Source: Roseospira visakhapatnamensis (GTDB taxonomy: Bacteria; Pseudomonadota; Alphaproteobacteria; Rhodospirillales; Rhodospirillaceae). Taken from it: a DNA stretch of 54,118 bases. The position numbers and the translations under genes were made by a program. The DNA is taken from the NCBI RefSeq assembly GCF_014197915.1, contig NZ_JACIGK010000029.1, positions 1 through 54,118 of the forward strand, read 5' to 3'. Below the pieces are notes generated by a model. The model searched no databases. It saw only the letters and a list, made by a program, of their open reading frames with translations, and was not told where the DNA came from. Below are positions 17,489 to 26,301 of the stretch, piece after piece; the first letter of the stretch is position 1, and every line of letters begins with the position of its first letter.

Positions 17489-18538
17489 TCACGATCCCGG
17501 TGGCCTCAGGGTGACGACGCGGCCGGCGTAGCCCAGCAACAACTCTCCCCGGATGGACAGGGACCCGCCGACCAGGGGGCCGACACCGATGATCGGGCGC
17601 ATGACCTCGTCGCCCACGTCCTGCGCCTGATAGAACGCGGGATCGGGAAACGCATCCAGATGGTCGTGGATCAGGTCGTCGATCGAATCGGTGTTTTCCG
17701 GGTTCTTGGCATGTCCACGCAAATTCTCGCTGTAGAACGCGCCGCGTGTCGTCAGCCGGGCGATTTCCAGATAGCGCCGCACCGTCGCCGACGGCATCTC
17801 CTGAAACGAGTACAGGTTGAAGAACAGGTCGTAGCGTCCCTCCAGCAGCCGGTCGGCCATGGAGTCCGCCACCAGGATGTAATCGTGGGAGGCGATCAGC
17901 TCCGCCAGGTGGCCCCGCGGCGTGTCCTGGTCCACGATCGCGAGTCGCGCCTCCGGATCATTGACGATCAGGAACGCGCCGGTGAGGAACAGCGACACCG
18001 GAATGTCCACCAGCACCAGGGCCACGTCTCCCAGGCTGCGCCGCAGGTTGAAGGCGAAGCACCCGGAGCCCGAGCCGATCTCGCAGACGGTTCGGCGCCC
18101 CGGCGACCACTGCTCCACCTGTGCCATGACCCCGGTCAGCACCAGATTGGCGATGGCGTGCTGATAGCGCAGGATGTCCAGGTTGATCAGGCGGCCGTCA
18201 TGGAGCGCCCCATACTGGAACGGGCAGTCCTTCAGTTCGGGCTCGGCGAAATACCAGCGCGGATCCAGCTTCGCCACCATGCGGGCATAGCGCTCGTGAA
18301 GAAACGTCAGGTGGGGCGGCGGCTCCAGATGCTGTTCCTTGTAGGTCATCGGACCATGCCCGCCCCAGTACGTAGAATGGAGGCGGATCAGCCGCAGGCT
18401 GTCGTCATCCAGCGTCAGGACATACCGGTAGAAGGCCACGATATCGGCCCAGAAGGCGCTTTCCGTGCCCGGAGCGTCGAGCAGCCCCGTCACCACGGCC
18501 CGCAGGCGACGAAGGGTTTCCCGTTGGCGGTCATTCAC
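17489..18538 (-). CDS. Putative sugar O-methyltransferase
   Basis: SAM-dependent methyltransferase of the putative sugar O-methyltransferase type. A conserved N-terminal half (GRLINLDILRYQHAIANLVL) leads to motif I VCEIGSGSGCFAFNLRR at about 185. VLVDIPVSLFLTGAFLI, YDLFFNLYSFQEMPSATVRR and GAFYSENLRGHAKN follow. From GTG 18538 it is 349 residues, with GGGAG 6 nt upstream. The frame extends to 18706, but that part reads like noncoding sequence. It follows infC on the same strand, where rpmI-rplT would often be found. A role in glycan decoration is inference. Confidence 0.75.
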   Translation of the reverse strand: MNDRQRETLRRLRAVVTGLLDAPGTESAFWADIVAFYRYVLTLDDDSLRLIRLHSTYWGGHGPMTYKEQHLEPPPHLTFLHERYARMVAKLDPRWYFAEPELKDCPFQYGALHDGRLINLDILRYQHAIANLVLTGVMAQVEQWSPGRRTVCEIGSGSGCFAFNLRRSLGDVALVLVDIPVSLFLTGAFLIVNDPEARLAIVDQDTPRGHLAELIASHDYILVADSMADRLLEGRYDLFFNLYSFQEMPSATVRRYLEIARLTTRGAFYSENLRGHAKNPENTDSIDDLIHDHLDAFPDPAFYQAQDVGDEVMRPIIGVGPLVGGSLSIRGELLLGYAGRVVTLRPPGS

Positions 18539-18812
18539 TGGCTCTCCCTTCCGCTGCCGCCGGGCGGGTGGCCGCCCCTCGTGTGCTGCCCCGGCGCCCG
18601 CGCCCCGGTCGTCGCGGCGCAACCACCGGGCTCCGCACGGCGACAGCACGGCCGGCAGCCAGAAGGGCACCGCGCCATCCTCCCGACCCGACAAGCCGGA
18701 CACCACCGTCGGGCACCATGCCGGGATCGGGATTGCCGAGGTCAGGGGTGTCGGAGCCGGGGTGTCCGGGGACGGCCCACGCCAGACGCGGCGCGGACCG
18801 TCGGGGTCCCGA

Positions 18813-19349
18813 CTACTTCGGCGCCATGATCATGATCATCTGGCGGCCTTCCATCTTCGGCAACTGCTCCACCTTGGCCAAGTCCGCCATGTCGTCGCGA
18901 ATGCGATGCAGAACCTTCATGCCCAGATCCTGGTGCGCCATCTCGCGACCGCGAAAGCGCAGGGTCACCTTGACCTTGTCACCGTCTTCCAGGAAGCGGT
19001 GACAATTGCGCATCTTAACCGCGTAGTCATGGTCATCAATGTTCGGACGAACCTTGATTTCCTTGACCTCAATCACTCTCTGGCGCTTCTTGGCTTCGTT
19101 CTTCTTCTTCTGGTTTTCGTACTTGAACTTGCCATAGTCCAGAATTTTGCACACGGGGGGATCGGCGCTGGGCGAGATCTCCACAAGATCCAGGCCGGCA
19201 TCCACGGCCCGCGCCATGGCCTCGCGCGTGGGCACGACACCGACGTTTTCCCCGGTTTCGTCGATCAACCGGACCTCGGGGATCCGGATCGCTTCATTGA
19301 CGCGCGGCCCATCGCGGGTCGGTGGCGCCGTCATGGGTGGCCTAGCTAT
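18813..19349 (-). CDS. infC: Translation initiation factor IF-3
   Basis: Binds the 30S subunit, discriminates initiator tRNA and start codons, and prevents premature subunit joining. The family core is complete: [76 protein letters not shown] and the C-terminal [14 protein letters not shown]. Conventional calling gives ATG 19334 (173 residues) with only a weak ribosome site. I prefer the AUA at 19349 (178 residues): AAAGAGG lies 7 nt upstream (19357-19363), and the added residues IARPP lead smoothly into the N-terminus. AUU/AUA/AUC starts are known for infC and underlie IF-3 autoregulation. It follows thrS, and rpmI and rplT are absent. Confidence 0.9.
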   Translation of the reverse strand: MARPPMTAPPTRDGPRVNEAIRIPEVRLIDETGENVGVVPTREAMARAVDAGLDLVEISPSADPPVCKILDYGKFKYENQKKKNEAKKRQRVIEVKEIKVRPNIDDHDYAVKMRNCHRFLEDGDKVKVTLRFRGREMAHQDLGMKVLHRIRDDMADLAKVEQLPKMEGRQMIMIMAPK

Positions 19350-19363
19350 GGGATTGCCTCTTT
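19347..19363 (-). promoter_or_regulatory. Ribosome-binding site and AUA start of infC
   Basis: On the minus strand AAAGAGG (19363-19357), a 7-nt spacer and ATA (19349-19347) are in the infC frame with no intervening stop. A start at AUA would make infC sensitive to IF-3 level. Confidence 0.5.
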
Positions 19364-19543
19364 CGTTGTGGTGTCACCGCGATCATCAGCGGAAGACGCG
19401 CGTCGCGGCGCCGGATTTGACGTGCCTTTGGTACTGGTGTCCGCACCCGGCCCACCGCACGGGCCAGCCCGGAAACAGACGACCCCTTCCCTCCGGACCC
19501 CTGGGGCCGACGGCGGGAAGGGATCGGTGAGACCCCACGAGAC

Positions 19544-21526
19544 TTACGCCACCTGAACCATACCGGTCGCCGGAACAGCCGCGTCCCGGCGCGCCAGATC
19601 CGGCGGCAACGCCTCATGTTTCAGTGTATCCCGCGCCCGATCCAGCGCAAGGACTTCTTGGCTGGCCCCGCCCAGGCGCCGCAACGCCACCGTGCGCTCC
19701 TCGGCCTCGCGCTTGCCGACCACGGCGATGACCGGCACCTTGACGTGGGAATGCTCGCGCACCTTGTAGTTGATTTTTTCATTGCGAAGATCGACGTCGA
19801 CCCGCAGACCCGCCGCGCGCAACGCGGCCGCGACCTCGCTCGCGTAGCCGTCGGCATCGCCGGTGATGGTGGCCACCACCACCTGCGTCGGCGCCAACCA
19901 AAGCGGGAATCGGCCGGCATAGTGCTCGATGAGAATGCCCGTGAAGCGCTCCAGCGAACCGAACATGGCCCTGTGAATCATCACCGGCACGTGACGGTCG
20001 CCGTCGGCGCCGACATAGCCGGCGTCGAAGCGGCCCGGCAGATTGAAGTCCACCTGAACGGTGCCGCACTGCCAGTCGCGGCCGATGGCGTCGCGCAGCA
20101 CGTATTCCAGCTTCGGTCCATAGAAGACCCCCTCGCCGGGATTGACGGACGCCTTGACGCGGCCGTCGCTCCTGGCGACCACCTCGTCGAGCACGCCTTG
20201 CAACGCGCCCTCGGCGGCATCCCACAGGTCATCCGACCCGACGCGCTTTTCCGGCCGCGTCGCCAGCTTGATGGTCAGCTGCTCGAAGCCGAAGTCCTCG
20301 TATAGGCCGAGGATGAGCGTGTTCAGCTTCAGGCATTCGGCGCGCAACTGATCGGGGGTGCAGAAGACGTGGGCGTCGTCCTGCGTGAAGCTGCGCACGC
20401 GCATGAGGCCATGCAGCGCGCCCGACGGCTCGTAACGGTGCACCTTGCCGAACTCGGCGATCTTGAGCGGCAGGTCACGATAACTGCGCAGGGCGCACTT
20501 GTAGACCGCCATGTGACCGGGACAGTTCATGGGCTTGAGCGCGAAGTCGCGCTCGTCCTCGGTCTTGGTCGTGAACATGTTCTCGCGGTAGTTCTGCCAG
20601 TGACCGGAGACCTCCCACAGGGTCCGGTCCATCATGTCCGGCGTGTTGACCTCCTGGAAGCCGGCCGCCGCCTGACGTCGCCGCACGAACTGGATCAGCG
20701 TCTGGAACAGCGTCCAGCCCTTGTCATGCCAGAACACCGAGCCGGGGGCGTAGTCCTCGAAGTGGAACAGGTCCATTTCCCGGCCCAGGCGGCGGTGGTC
20801 GCGCTTCTCCGCCTCCTCCAGCATGTGGAGGTAGTCCTTGAGCTGATTGTCCGTGGCCCAGGCCGTGCCGTAGATGCGTTGCAGCATGGGGTTGCGGGAG
20901 TCGCCACGCCAATAGGCGCCCGCCAGCTTGGTCAGCTTGAACGCCTTGCCCAGCTTGCCCGTGGACGGCAGGTGCGGCCCCCGGCACAGGTCCAGCCAGT
21001 CGCCCTGGCGGTAGATGGTGAGGGGCTCGCCCGCCGGCAGGTCGGCGATGATCTCGGCCTTGTAGTGCTCGCCCCTGGCCTTGAACCAGGCGATGGCCTC
21101 GTCGCGATCCCATTCCTCGCGGACGATGGCCTCGTCGCGATCGACGATGGCGCGCATACGCGCCTCGATCGCCGCCAGATCCTCCGGCGTGAACGGTTCG
21201 TCGCGGGCGAAATCGTAGTAGAAGCCATTTTCGATGGCCGGACCGATGGTCACCTGGGTGCCGGGGTACAACTCCTGCACCGCCTCGGCCATCACATGGG
21301 CGGCGTCGTGACGGATCAGCTCCAGGCCGGCCTCGTCCTTGCCGGTGACCAGCGTCACGGCGGCGTCCCGGTCGATGGGCCGGGTCAGGTCCCAGGGCGC
21401 GCCGTCCACCGTGCAGGCGAGCGACGCCTTGGCCAGGCCGGGGCCGATGTCGCGGGCGATGTCCAGCCCCGTGACGGGGCCGTCGTACTGGCGTTGACTA
21501 CCGTCGGGCAGGGAAATGGCAACCAT
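19544..21526 (-). CDS. thrS: Threonine--tRNA ligase
   Basis: Charges tRNA-Thr. At 660 residues it has the full domain set: N-terminal TGS domain (1-62), the editing domain with [17 protein letters not shown] and the tRNA SAD region ([13 protein letters not shown]), then the class II core. The core has zinc ligands in [12 protein letters not shown], motif 2 [20 protein letters not shown] with [11 protein letters not shown], and motif 3 around [20 protein letters not shown]. The C-terminal anticodon-binding domain ends in [14 protein letters not shown]. It is transcribed toward infC, 194 nt downstream, and preceded by a leader of about 325 nt. Confidence 0.97.
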   Translation of the reverse strand: MVAISLPDGSQRQYDGPVTGLDIARDIGPGLAKASLACTVDGAPWDLTRPIDRDAAVTLVTGKDEAGLELIRHDAAHVMAEAVQELYPGTQVTIGPAIENGFYYDFARDEPFTPEDLAAIEARMRAIVDRDEAIVREEWDRDEAIAWFKARGEHYKAEIIADLPAGEPLTIYRQGDWLDLCRGPHLPSTGKLGKAFKLTKLAGAYWRGDSRNPMLQRIYGTAWATDNQLKDYLHMLEEAEKRDHRRLGREMDLFHFEDYAPGSVFWHDKGWTLFQTLIQFVRRRQAAAGFQEVNTPDMMDRTLWEVSGHWQNYRENMFTTKTEDERDFALKPMNCPGHMAVYKCALRSYRDLPLKIAEFGKVHRYEPSGALHGLMRVRSFTQDDAHVFCTPDQLRAECLKLNTLILGLYEDFGFEQLTIKLATRPEKRVGSDDLWDAAEGALQGVLDEVVARSDGRVKASVNPGEGVFYGPKLEYVLRDAIGRDWQCGTVQVDFNLPGRFDAGYVGADGDRHVPVMIHRAMFGSLERFTGILIEHYAGRFPLWLAPTQVVVATITGDADGYASEVAAALRAAGLRVDVDLRNEKINYKVREHSHVKVPVIAVVGKREAEERTVALRRLGGASQEVLALDRARDTLKHEALPPDLARRDAAVPATGMVQVA

Positions 21527-21851
21527 GGTCGGGTCCAGTTCAGGCTGGGCGGCGCATCGGCGCCCGTCGACAGCACGGGACCAGGGCGCGACAAACCGCC
21601 GGAACAGGAAGGCATCGGAAGACGAGGACCCCGCGGGACGGCGCCACGACGGCGACGGGAGCGGGACGCGGCCCGCGACGGGGCCGACTGGATCGCATCA
21701 CCCCCCGACGGGGGTTCGACGGGTCACGGTCGCGCGCGGACAACCCGTCGCATCCGAAGGACGCGGCGCGTCGGGGCGGAGGGCCGGTGTCCCCCAGAAA
21801 GCGGCGAACGGGACCATGGTGTGCGTGTGATCCAGCGAAAAAGGAAGGATG
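21527..21851 (-). promoter_or_regulatory. Long 5' leader of thrS with a candidate leader peptide and hairpin
   Basis: From the promoter at 21858-21885 the thrS mRNA would carry about 325 untranslated nt. In it a 39-codon ORF (21817 down to 21698, ATG to TGA) has five Thr codons, three of them ACC within seven codons near its end. Its last codons form a G/C hairpin (CCCCC, GTC, GGGGG; about 21701-21714). No T-run follows and the ribosome site of the small ORF is weak. No other gene is seen in the 21527-21901 gap. Confidence 0.3.
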
Positions 21852-21857
21852 GTCGTT

Positions 21858-21885
21858 AGGATAGGTAGCCCGCCGGTGATGTCAA
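21858..21885 (-). promoter_or_regulatory. Sigma70 promoter of thrS
   Basis: On the minus strand TTGACA (21885-21880), a 16-nt spacer and TATCCT (21863-21858). Transcription would start near 21851. Confidence 0.6.
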
Positions 21886-21901
21886 GCCACGCGCCGGACG
21901 G

Positions 21902-23668
21902 TCAGCCGGCGTTCGGACGCCCGAGGATGGCGGAAATCGCCTGCGAGGCGTCCGAGTCCGCGAGTTGCGCGACGGATGCCGTGCGCCAGCGCGGCGCCGG
22001 ATCGGCGTCCGGCGCGGACGGCCGCGCGCCGGTGGCCTCGGTCCCGGCCTCGGGCGGTCCACCCCTTGGCGCCGCCACGGCGGCCGTCAGGGCGTCGGCC
22101 GGCGCGCGCGCCGTCTCCGACAACCGCGACCGGTCCACGTCCGGAATCGGCATGCTGACCCGCGCCTCGCCGGGCGGCGCGCTGACGCTGTCGCCCACCG
22201 CCAGGATCCGGGTGATGGCCGGGTGGACGGCCTCCGCCGGCGCGTCTGTCACGCCGGCCACCGCCCAGGTGGCGCCGGCGTCGGACGCGGGGGACGCCGC
22301 GACGGACGGGGCTTCGCCAGAGGGTGCCCCGACCACGGGACGCGGCGGCGCCGGATCGAGGGCCGCCAGGGTAACCGCCGGTCGTGGAGTCGCCGCGACG
22401 GTCGGCGCCGGCATGGCAGTCAGGCCCGCCACGGGGTCCAGCACCAGAACGCGGTCGGGCGTCCGGTCCCCGCCGGAAACCAGATCGTCCAGCATCGCCG
22501 CCATGGCCAGGGCGGACGGCCCCGGCAGGTCCAGCTTGCGCGCCGCACCGGCGGCCTCCACCGCGCGGGTGGCATCCAGCACCTGGGCGACCATGGTGTC
22601 GCCGGCGGGCGAGCGCATGGGGGGCGGAGCCTCGGCGACCAGGGTCTCCGGCGCGGGAATCGGGACCGGCCGGACATCGGGCTGTGGCTCCTCGGCCCGC
22701 ATGTCCGCCGGGATCGGACGACGGCCGGGCACGGGGGGCATGCTGGCGGCCAGTTCGGGCGCGATCAGGTCGGCGCGGTCGGGGGCCGGGGGACGCGGGC
22801 CCGGGAATGCCGGCGGATTGGCGGCGAGATGCAGCGGGATCAGGTCGGCGCGATCCGGCCCCTCGGGCCGGATGCCGGGCGCGGGCGCCGGGCGCAGGCC
22901 GGCCACCCCCCACCCCCGGTCCGACGGGGCCGGCGCGTCCGGCTTGACGGCCGGCGGCGCGGGCGGCGTGCTCGCCTCGGTCAGTTGGCTCGCCCCGGAG
23001 AACCGCCGCATGGCGTCCTGGATGGTCGCCCGCAGAACACCGTGCACCTGACGCAGGCTGCGTGGACGGCCGTGATGCGCGAAAATGGTGGGATTGTTGG
23101 CGGCGGCCTGCGGCAGCACCCGCGCCGCCGAGGCGTTGGGGTCGCGGGCCATGCCCCGCAGGAAGGAGACGGCCCCCCCCGGCCCCAGGAAGTGGGCCAG
23201 ATAGATGTCGGTGGCGTCCGCCGACCGGCCCAGGGCGTATTCCAGATACGCCTTGTTCTCGGCCGCGTACTCGGCGGCCATCATCGCCGAGACACGGGGA
23301 TTGGACCGCAGCGCCAGGATCCGGGCCTCGGCCTCGGGGGTGCGGCCGCGCGGCCGGCCCCGGGAGTCCAGCACGATCTGACGGGACAGGTCACCCAGGC
23401 CGTGCTTCTCCCCATGCTGGGCGATCTGGTCCAGCCAGGTGCTCCGCGTGAACTGAAACAGGCCGCTGGCGGTGCCGCGCGGGTTGGTGGCGTCCGGCCG
23501 GAAGCCGCTTTCCTGATTGGCCTTGGCCAGCATGTAGGTGAAGTTGACGCCGATCTTGTGGCTGGCGTCCTGAATTCCGGCCAGCACCTCGCGGCCGACC
23601 GTGCGGCCCCCGAGTTGCACGGTCCCGGCCAGTTGCTGGCCGATGAGTTGGGTGGGTGCTCCACTCAC
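21902..23668 (-). CDS. Lytic transglycosylase SLT-domain protein with Pro/Ala-rich tail
   Basis: Predicted peptidoglycan-cleaving protein. From GTG 23668 it is 588 residues. The SLT domain lies at about 33-200: catalytic Glu53 in ANQESGFRPDATNPRG, then TASGLFQFTRSTWLDQIAQH and AAEYAAENKAYLEYALGR. After about 205 the rest is a low-complexity Pro/Ala/Asp-rich tail with no recognisable fold. GTG 23668 has GGGGGA 7 nt upstream. The frame is open to 23830 but Arg/Pro-rich there. No signal peptide is visible from either start, which is odd for an enzyme that must reach the periplasm. It may be exported through a flagellar or other dedicated route. Confidence 0.75.
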   Translation of the reverse strand: MSGAPTQLIGQQLAGTVQLGGRTVGREVLAGIQDASHKIGVNFTYMLAKANQESGFRPDATNPRGTASGLFQFTRSTWLDQIAQHGEKHGLGDLSRQIVLDSRGRPRGRTPEAEARILALRSNPRVSAMMAAEYAAENKAYLEYALGRSADATDIYLAHFLGPGGAVSFLRGMARDPNASAARVLPQAAANNPTIFAHHGRPRSLRQVHGVLRATIQDAMRRFSGASQLTEASTPPAPPAVKPDAPAPSDRGWGVAGLRPAPAPGIRPEGPDRADLIPLHLAANPPAFPGPRPPAPDRADLIAPELAASMPPVPGRRPIPADMRAEEPQPDVRPVPIPAPETLVAEAPPPMRSPAGDTMVAQVLDATRAVEAAGAARKLDLPGPSALAMAAMLDDLVSGGDRTPDRVLVLDPVAGLTAMPAPTVAATPRPAVTLAALDPAPPRPVVGAPSGEAPSVAASPASDAGATWAVAGVTDAPAEAVHPAITRILAVGDSVSAPPGEARVSMPIPDVDRSRLSETARAPADALTAAVAAPRGGPPEAGTEATGARPSAPDADPAPRWRTASVAQLADSDASQAISAILGRPNAG

Positions 23669-24032
23669 GGCATCGTCCCCCAGGCATGGCCCCCTCGGTT
23701 GGCTCCCGTTCGCCCGGTCCGCCCTCGGCGAACCCGTCTTGGGCGGTCCCCTCCCGGCCGGTCCCGGTCGCGCGATCCCGGCCCGGACTCGGGGGGACCG
23801 GCGCGCGTCAGGCGCTCGACCGCCCATCATGTGGACAAAAGTGTGGAAGACCCGTTAACGGATCACACTCGCCCCCCACAACGATCTTCGGCCGGATCGA
23901 AAGATGAACCGCCAATCCCTTGAATAATATTGTATTTTTTGATCACGGCCGGGGGCCATACCTCCCCCCATCACCCCACGGACGCCAGGGACAGCCTGTG
24001 GATGACAGGCCAGGCATGATCGCGCCGCCCGG
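23669..24032. other. Intergenic stretch without a recognised gene
   Basis: It lies between the transglycosylase start and the 3' end of the Lrp gene. It is GC-rich except for an A/T patch at about 23921-23942, the most AT-rich spot nearby, which may carry the transglycosylase promoter. I could not define -35 and -10 boxes there. Confidence 0.4.
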
Positions 24033-24527
24033 TCAGGGCCAGGGCCGCGCATCCAGGAGCGACGTCTCGGACTTCAACTCGCGCAGGACGAAACTCGACC
24101 GCGAGTGCCGAATACCCGGAATGCGGTACAGGGCGTCCCGCAGGAAACTTTCGTAGTGCCGAGTCCCGGCCACCGCCAGCCGAATGAGATAGTCGTCGTC
24201 GCCGGTCACCAGATCCGCCTGCATGACCTCCGGCACCGCGGCCAGGGCCTCGCCGAATCGGGCCAGGGTGTCCTCGGTATGGCTTTCCAGGGTCACATTG
24301 ACCAGCACGGTCTCGGGAAAACCCAGGGCGGCGCGGTCAAGACGCGCGCCATAGCCCTGAATGACACCACGCGCCTCCAGCGCGCGCACCCGCTTCCAGC
24401 AGGGACTGGGCGACAGGCCGACGCGCGCGGCCAGATCGGCGTTGCTCAGGCGCCCCTCGGCGGTCAGGGCGCGCAGGATGCGCCGGTCGGTTTCGTCCAA
24501 ACGCACGGAGTCCGGGGCGGCGGTCAT
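24033..24527 (-). CDS. Lrp/AsnC family transcriptional regulator
   Basis: A 164-residue feast/famine regulator. The N-terminal helix-turn-helix (about 9-60: LDETDRRILRALTAEGRLSN, ADLAARVGLSPSPCWKRVRA) is followed by the RAM effector-binding and oligomerisation domain (about 68-155: FPETVLVNVTLESHTEDTL, VPEVMQADLVTGDDDYLIRL). The SPSPCWKRV helix is typical of the Lrp subgroup. It is divergent from an ACT-like gene, with an imperfect palindrome in the shared spacer, so autoregulation or control of the neighbour is likely. Confidence 0.92.
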   Translation of the reverse strand: MTAAPDSVRLDETDRRILRALTAEGRLSNADLAARVGLSPSPCWKRVRALEARGVIQGYGARLDRAALGFPETVLVNVTLESHTEDTLARFGEALAAVPEVMQADLVTGDDDYLIRLAVAGTRHYESFLRDALYRIPGIRHSRSSFVLRELKSETSLLDARPWP

Positions 24528-24581
24528 GGCGGCTCTCTCCCTGAAGAAGGATCATCTCCGATTTCCTGTATTCTGAACCAA

Positions 24582-24612
24582 TTCTTTCCCAAAAACGCCG
24601 CTCTGGGAAGAA
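24582..24612. promoter_or_regulatory. Imperfect palindrome, candidate operator for the Lrp-type regulator
   Basis: TTCTTTCCCA (24582-24591) and TGGGAAGAA (24604-24612) are inverted copies differing by one T, 12 nt apart. They sit in an AT-rich patch between the divergent regulator and the ACT-like gene, upstream of both starts. Confidence 0.4.
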
Positions 24613-24686
24613 AAACGGCACCCGATTTCGCGGGTGGGTGGGTAGACTCTCCCCCTTCGAGTCACCGTTCGCGCCAGGAGACCTTC

Positions 24687-25103
24687 ATGCGTGACGCCCC
24701 CTGCCTGCCAGACGTGCCTGTCCACGCCCCGCTGGCCCCGGCCGCGCCGAGTCCCGGCGCCAACCCCACCGCCAACCCCACCGCGGACTCTGGTGCTCCC
24801 CTCCGGCCGGCCCAAAACGATGCCATGGCCGGCGACGCGCCCGGTCCCGACACCGGCGCACGGCTGGTCTGCGTGATCGAGGGCGCGCGCGACCCCAACC
24901 TCCTGGTCCGGCTGGTCGCCGAACTCGCGCGCCGCAGCCGCGTGCCCGAGACACTCACCTGTGGCCCGCTGCCGGGCCGTCCGGACAGCCAGTCGGTGGC
25001 CCTGGAGGTCGCCCTTTCGGGGACGCGCGAGGCCGCGCATCTCGCCCGGCGGTTCGCCTCCTGGCCGTGCGTGACTCGGGTTCGGACCCTGGCGCCGACC
25101 TAG
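24687..25103 (+). CDS. Small protein with a C-terminal ACT-like domain
   Basis: A 138-residue protein. Residues 1-55 are Pro/Ala-rich and probably disordered. From about 58 the pattern ARLVCVIEGARDPNLLVRLV, AELARRSRVPETL, SVALEVAL, LARRFASWPCVTRVRTL looks like one beta-alpha-beta-beta-alpha-beta ACT domain, as in acetolactate synthase small subunits. No catalytic subunit is nearby. ATG 24687 has GGAG 6 nt upstream. Divergence from an Lrp/AsnC regulator suggests a link to amino-acid sensing. This is inference from fold pattern and context. Confidence 0.6.
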   Translation: MRDAPCLPDVPVHAPLAPAAPSPGANPTANPTADSGAPLRPAQNDAMAGDAPGPDTGARLVCVIEGARDPNLLVRLVAELARRSRVPETLTCGPLPGRPDSQSVALEVALSGTREAAHLARRFASWPCVTRVRTLAPT

Positions 25104-25291
25104 GATCACCCCGGCCGCGACGCGCACCGACCGGCACCCGGGCAGAAAAATCGTTGCCCCCGAGTGCGTTACCTTGACGCTCCCGGAACCCTTTGGCATT
25201 TTACGGTCACCCTTCGAAGAGGCGGGGGTGGCTCCGTGCGGCGCGGCGACGCGGCCGGGAGCCTGATCCTAGGTGGTGTGAGGGATCCCGG

Positions 25292-25585
25292 ATGACCAAA
25301 TCCGAACTGATCGCACGGATCGCGGAACGCAATCCGCACCTGTATCAGCGCGACGTCGAGCGCATCGTCTCCACCATCTTCGAGGAGATCGCCGGCGCCC
25401 TGGGTCGTGGCGACCGCGTGGAATTGCGCGGTTTCGGCGCGTTTTCCGTGAAGCACCGGGACTCGCGCATGGGACGCAATCCGCGAACCGGAGAGACCGT
25501 CTCGGTGGTGGCCAAGGCCGCGCCCTACTTCAAGACCGGAAAACAGCTGCGGGAATTGTTGAACAAGGACGCGCCTGTCTCGTAG
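25292..25585 (+). CDS. ihfB: Integration host factor subunit beta
   Basis: DNA-bending nucleoid protein, one half of the IHF heterodimer. At 97 residues it has [40 protein letters not shown] with the intercalating Pro in GRNPRTGE, and [22 protein letters not shown] precedes ATG 25292, and the upstream open frame from 25193 is not conserved. TTGACG at 25174-25179 may be a -35 element, but its -10 is poor. An inverted repeat (25608-25616 with 25643-25651) follows without a T-tract. lapA comes next, a common alphaproteobacterial pairing. Confidence 0.95.
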   Translation: MTKSELIARIAERNPHLYQRDVERIVSTIFEEIAGALGRGDRVELRGFGAFSVKHRDSRMGRNPRTGETVSVVAKAAPYFKTGKQLRELLNKDAPVS

Positions 25586-25729
25586 ACTGACAGACGATTG
25601 GAAGAATCCGGGCCCGGGTTAATCCACCGGGTATCCCGGGGTCGGGCCCGGTCCATGAGGGGGGGCCGCGCGCGTGGACGAGTGCCGTGCGCGGGGCCGT
25701 AACGTCAACAAGGGCATGGGACGCAGACA

Positions 25730-26041
25730 GTGTTCAAGATTCTTTCGTTGTTGATCGGGGTGCCGATCATCGTCATCGCCGTCATGTTCGCCATCTACAA
25801 CCAGGGGCCGGTGACCCTTGATCTAAGGCCGTTCTCATCGTCGCTGGACATGCCGGTGTTCTGGGTCGTCCTGGGCACGCTGCTCATCGGCGTTCTTCTG
25901 GGCATGCTGATGACCTGGCTGGCGCAGGGCAAGTATCGCGCCATGGCTCGGTCCTATCGCAGTCAGGCCATCTCACTTCGCACCGAAGCCGACTTGGCCC
26001 GGGCGCGCGCCGAGGCCGCCGAAGCCAAGGCCAACGCCTGA
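25730..26041 (+). CDS. LapA family (DUF1049) membrane protein
   Basis: A 103-residue inner-membrane protein starting at GTG 25730. Two hydrophobic segments are visible: about 4-23 (ILSLLIGVPIIVIAVMFAIY) and about 43-64 (VFWVVLGTLLIGVLLGMLMT). They are joined by the family motif NQGPVTLDLRPF, followed by a charged Ala-rich cytosolic coiled coil. Enterobacterial LapA works with LapB in lipopolysaccharide assembly control. The role here is inferred from family and from its place after ihfB. Confidence 0.8.
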   Translation: MFKILSLLIGVPIIVIAVMFAIYNQGPVTLDLRPFSSSLDMPVFWVVLGTLLIGVLLGMLMTWLAQGKYRAMARSYRSQAISLRTEADLARARAEAAEAKANA

Positions 26042-26301
26042 CACCCGTTGCCTCCTGACCGTGGAGCCCGAGCCGCGGTCGGCCACCCGACGCACCGCGC
26101 GATCCATGCGTGGCGCGTCGGGGTGCGGGGACAGTTTCGAATGACCGTGATCCGTGATCACGACCCCGCGACCATCACGCCGCCTCGGCGTCCTCAGCCG
26201 GGATGTCGCGCGGTCCCGGTGGTTCGGCGCCCCTTTTCGATCCAAGCGCCACAGTGGGACCGAAGGCCGCGTCACCGGCGCCGGTTCCTGGATGATCGCC
26301 C

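Noticed and set aside
25608-25651. Inverted repeat CCGGGCCCG/CGGGCCCGG after ihfB considered as an intrinsic terminator
   Set aside because: A 26-nt loop and no T-tract. Kept only as a remark in the ihfB entry.
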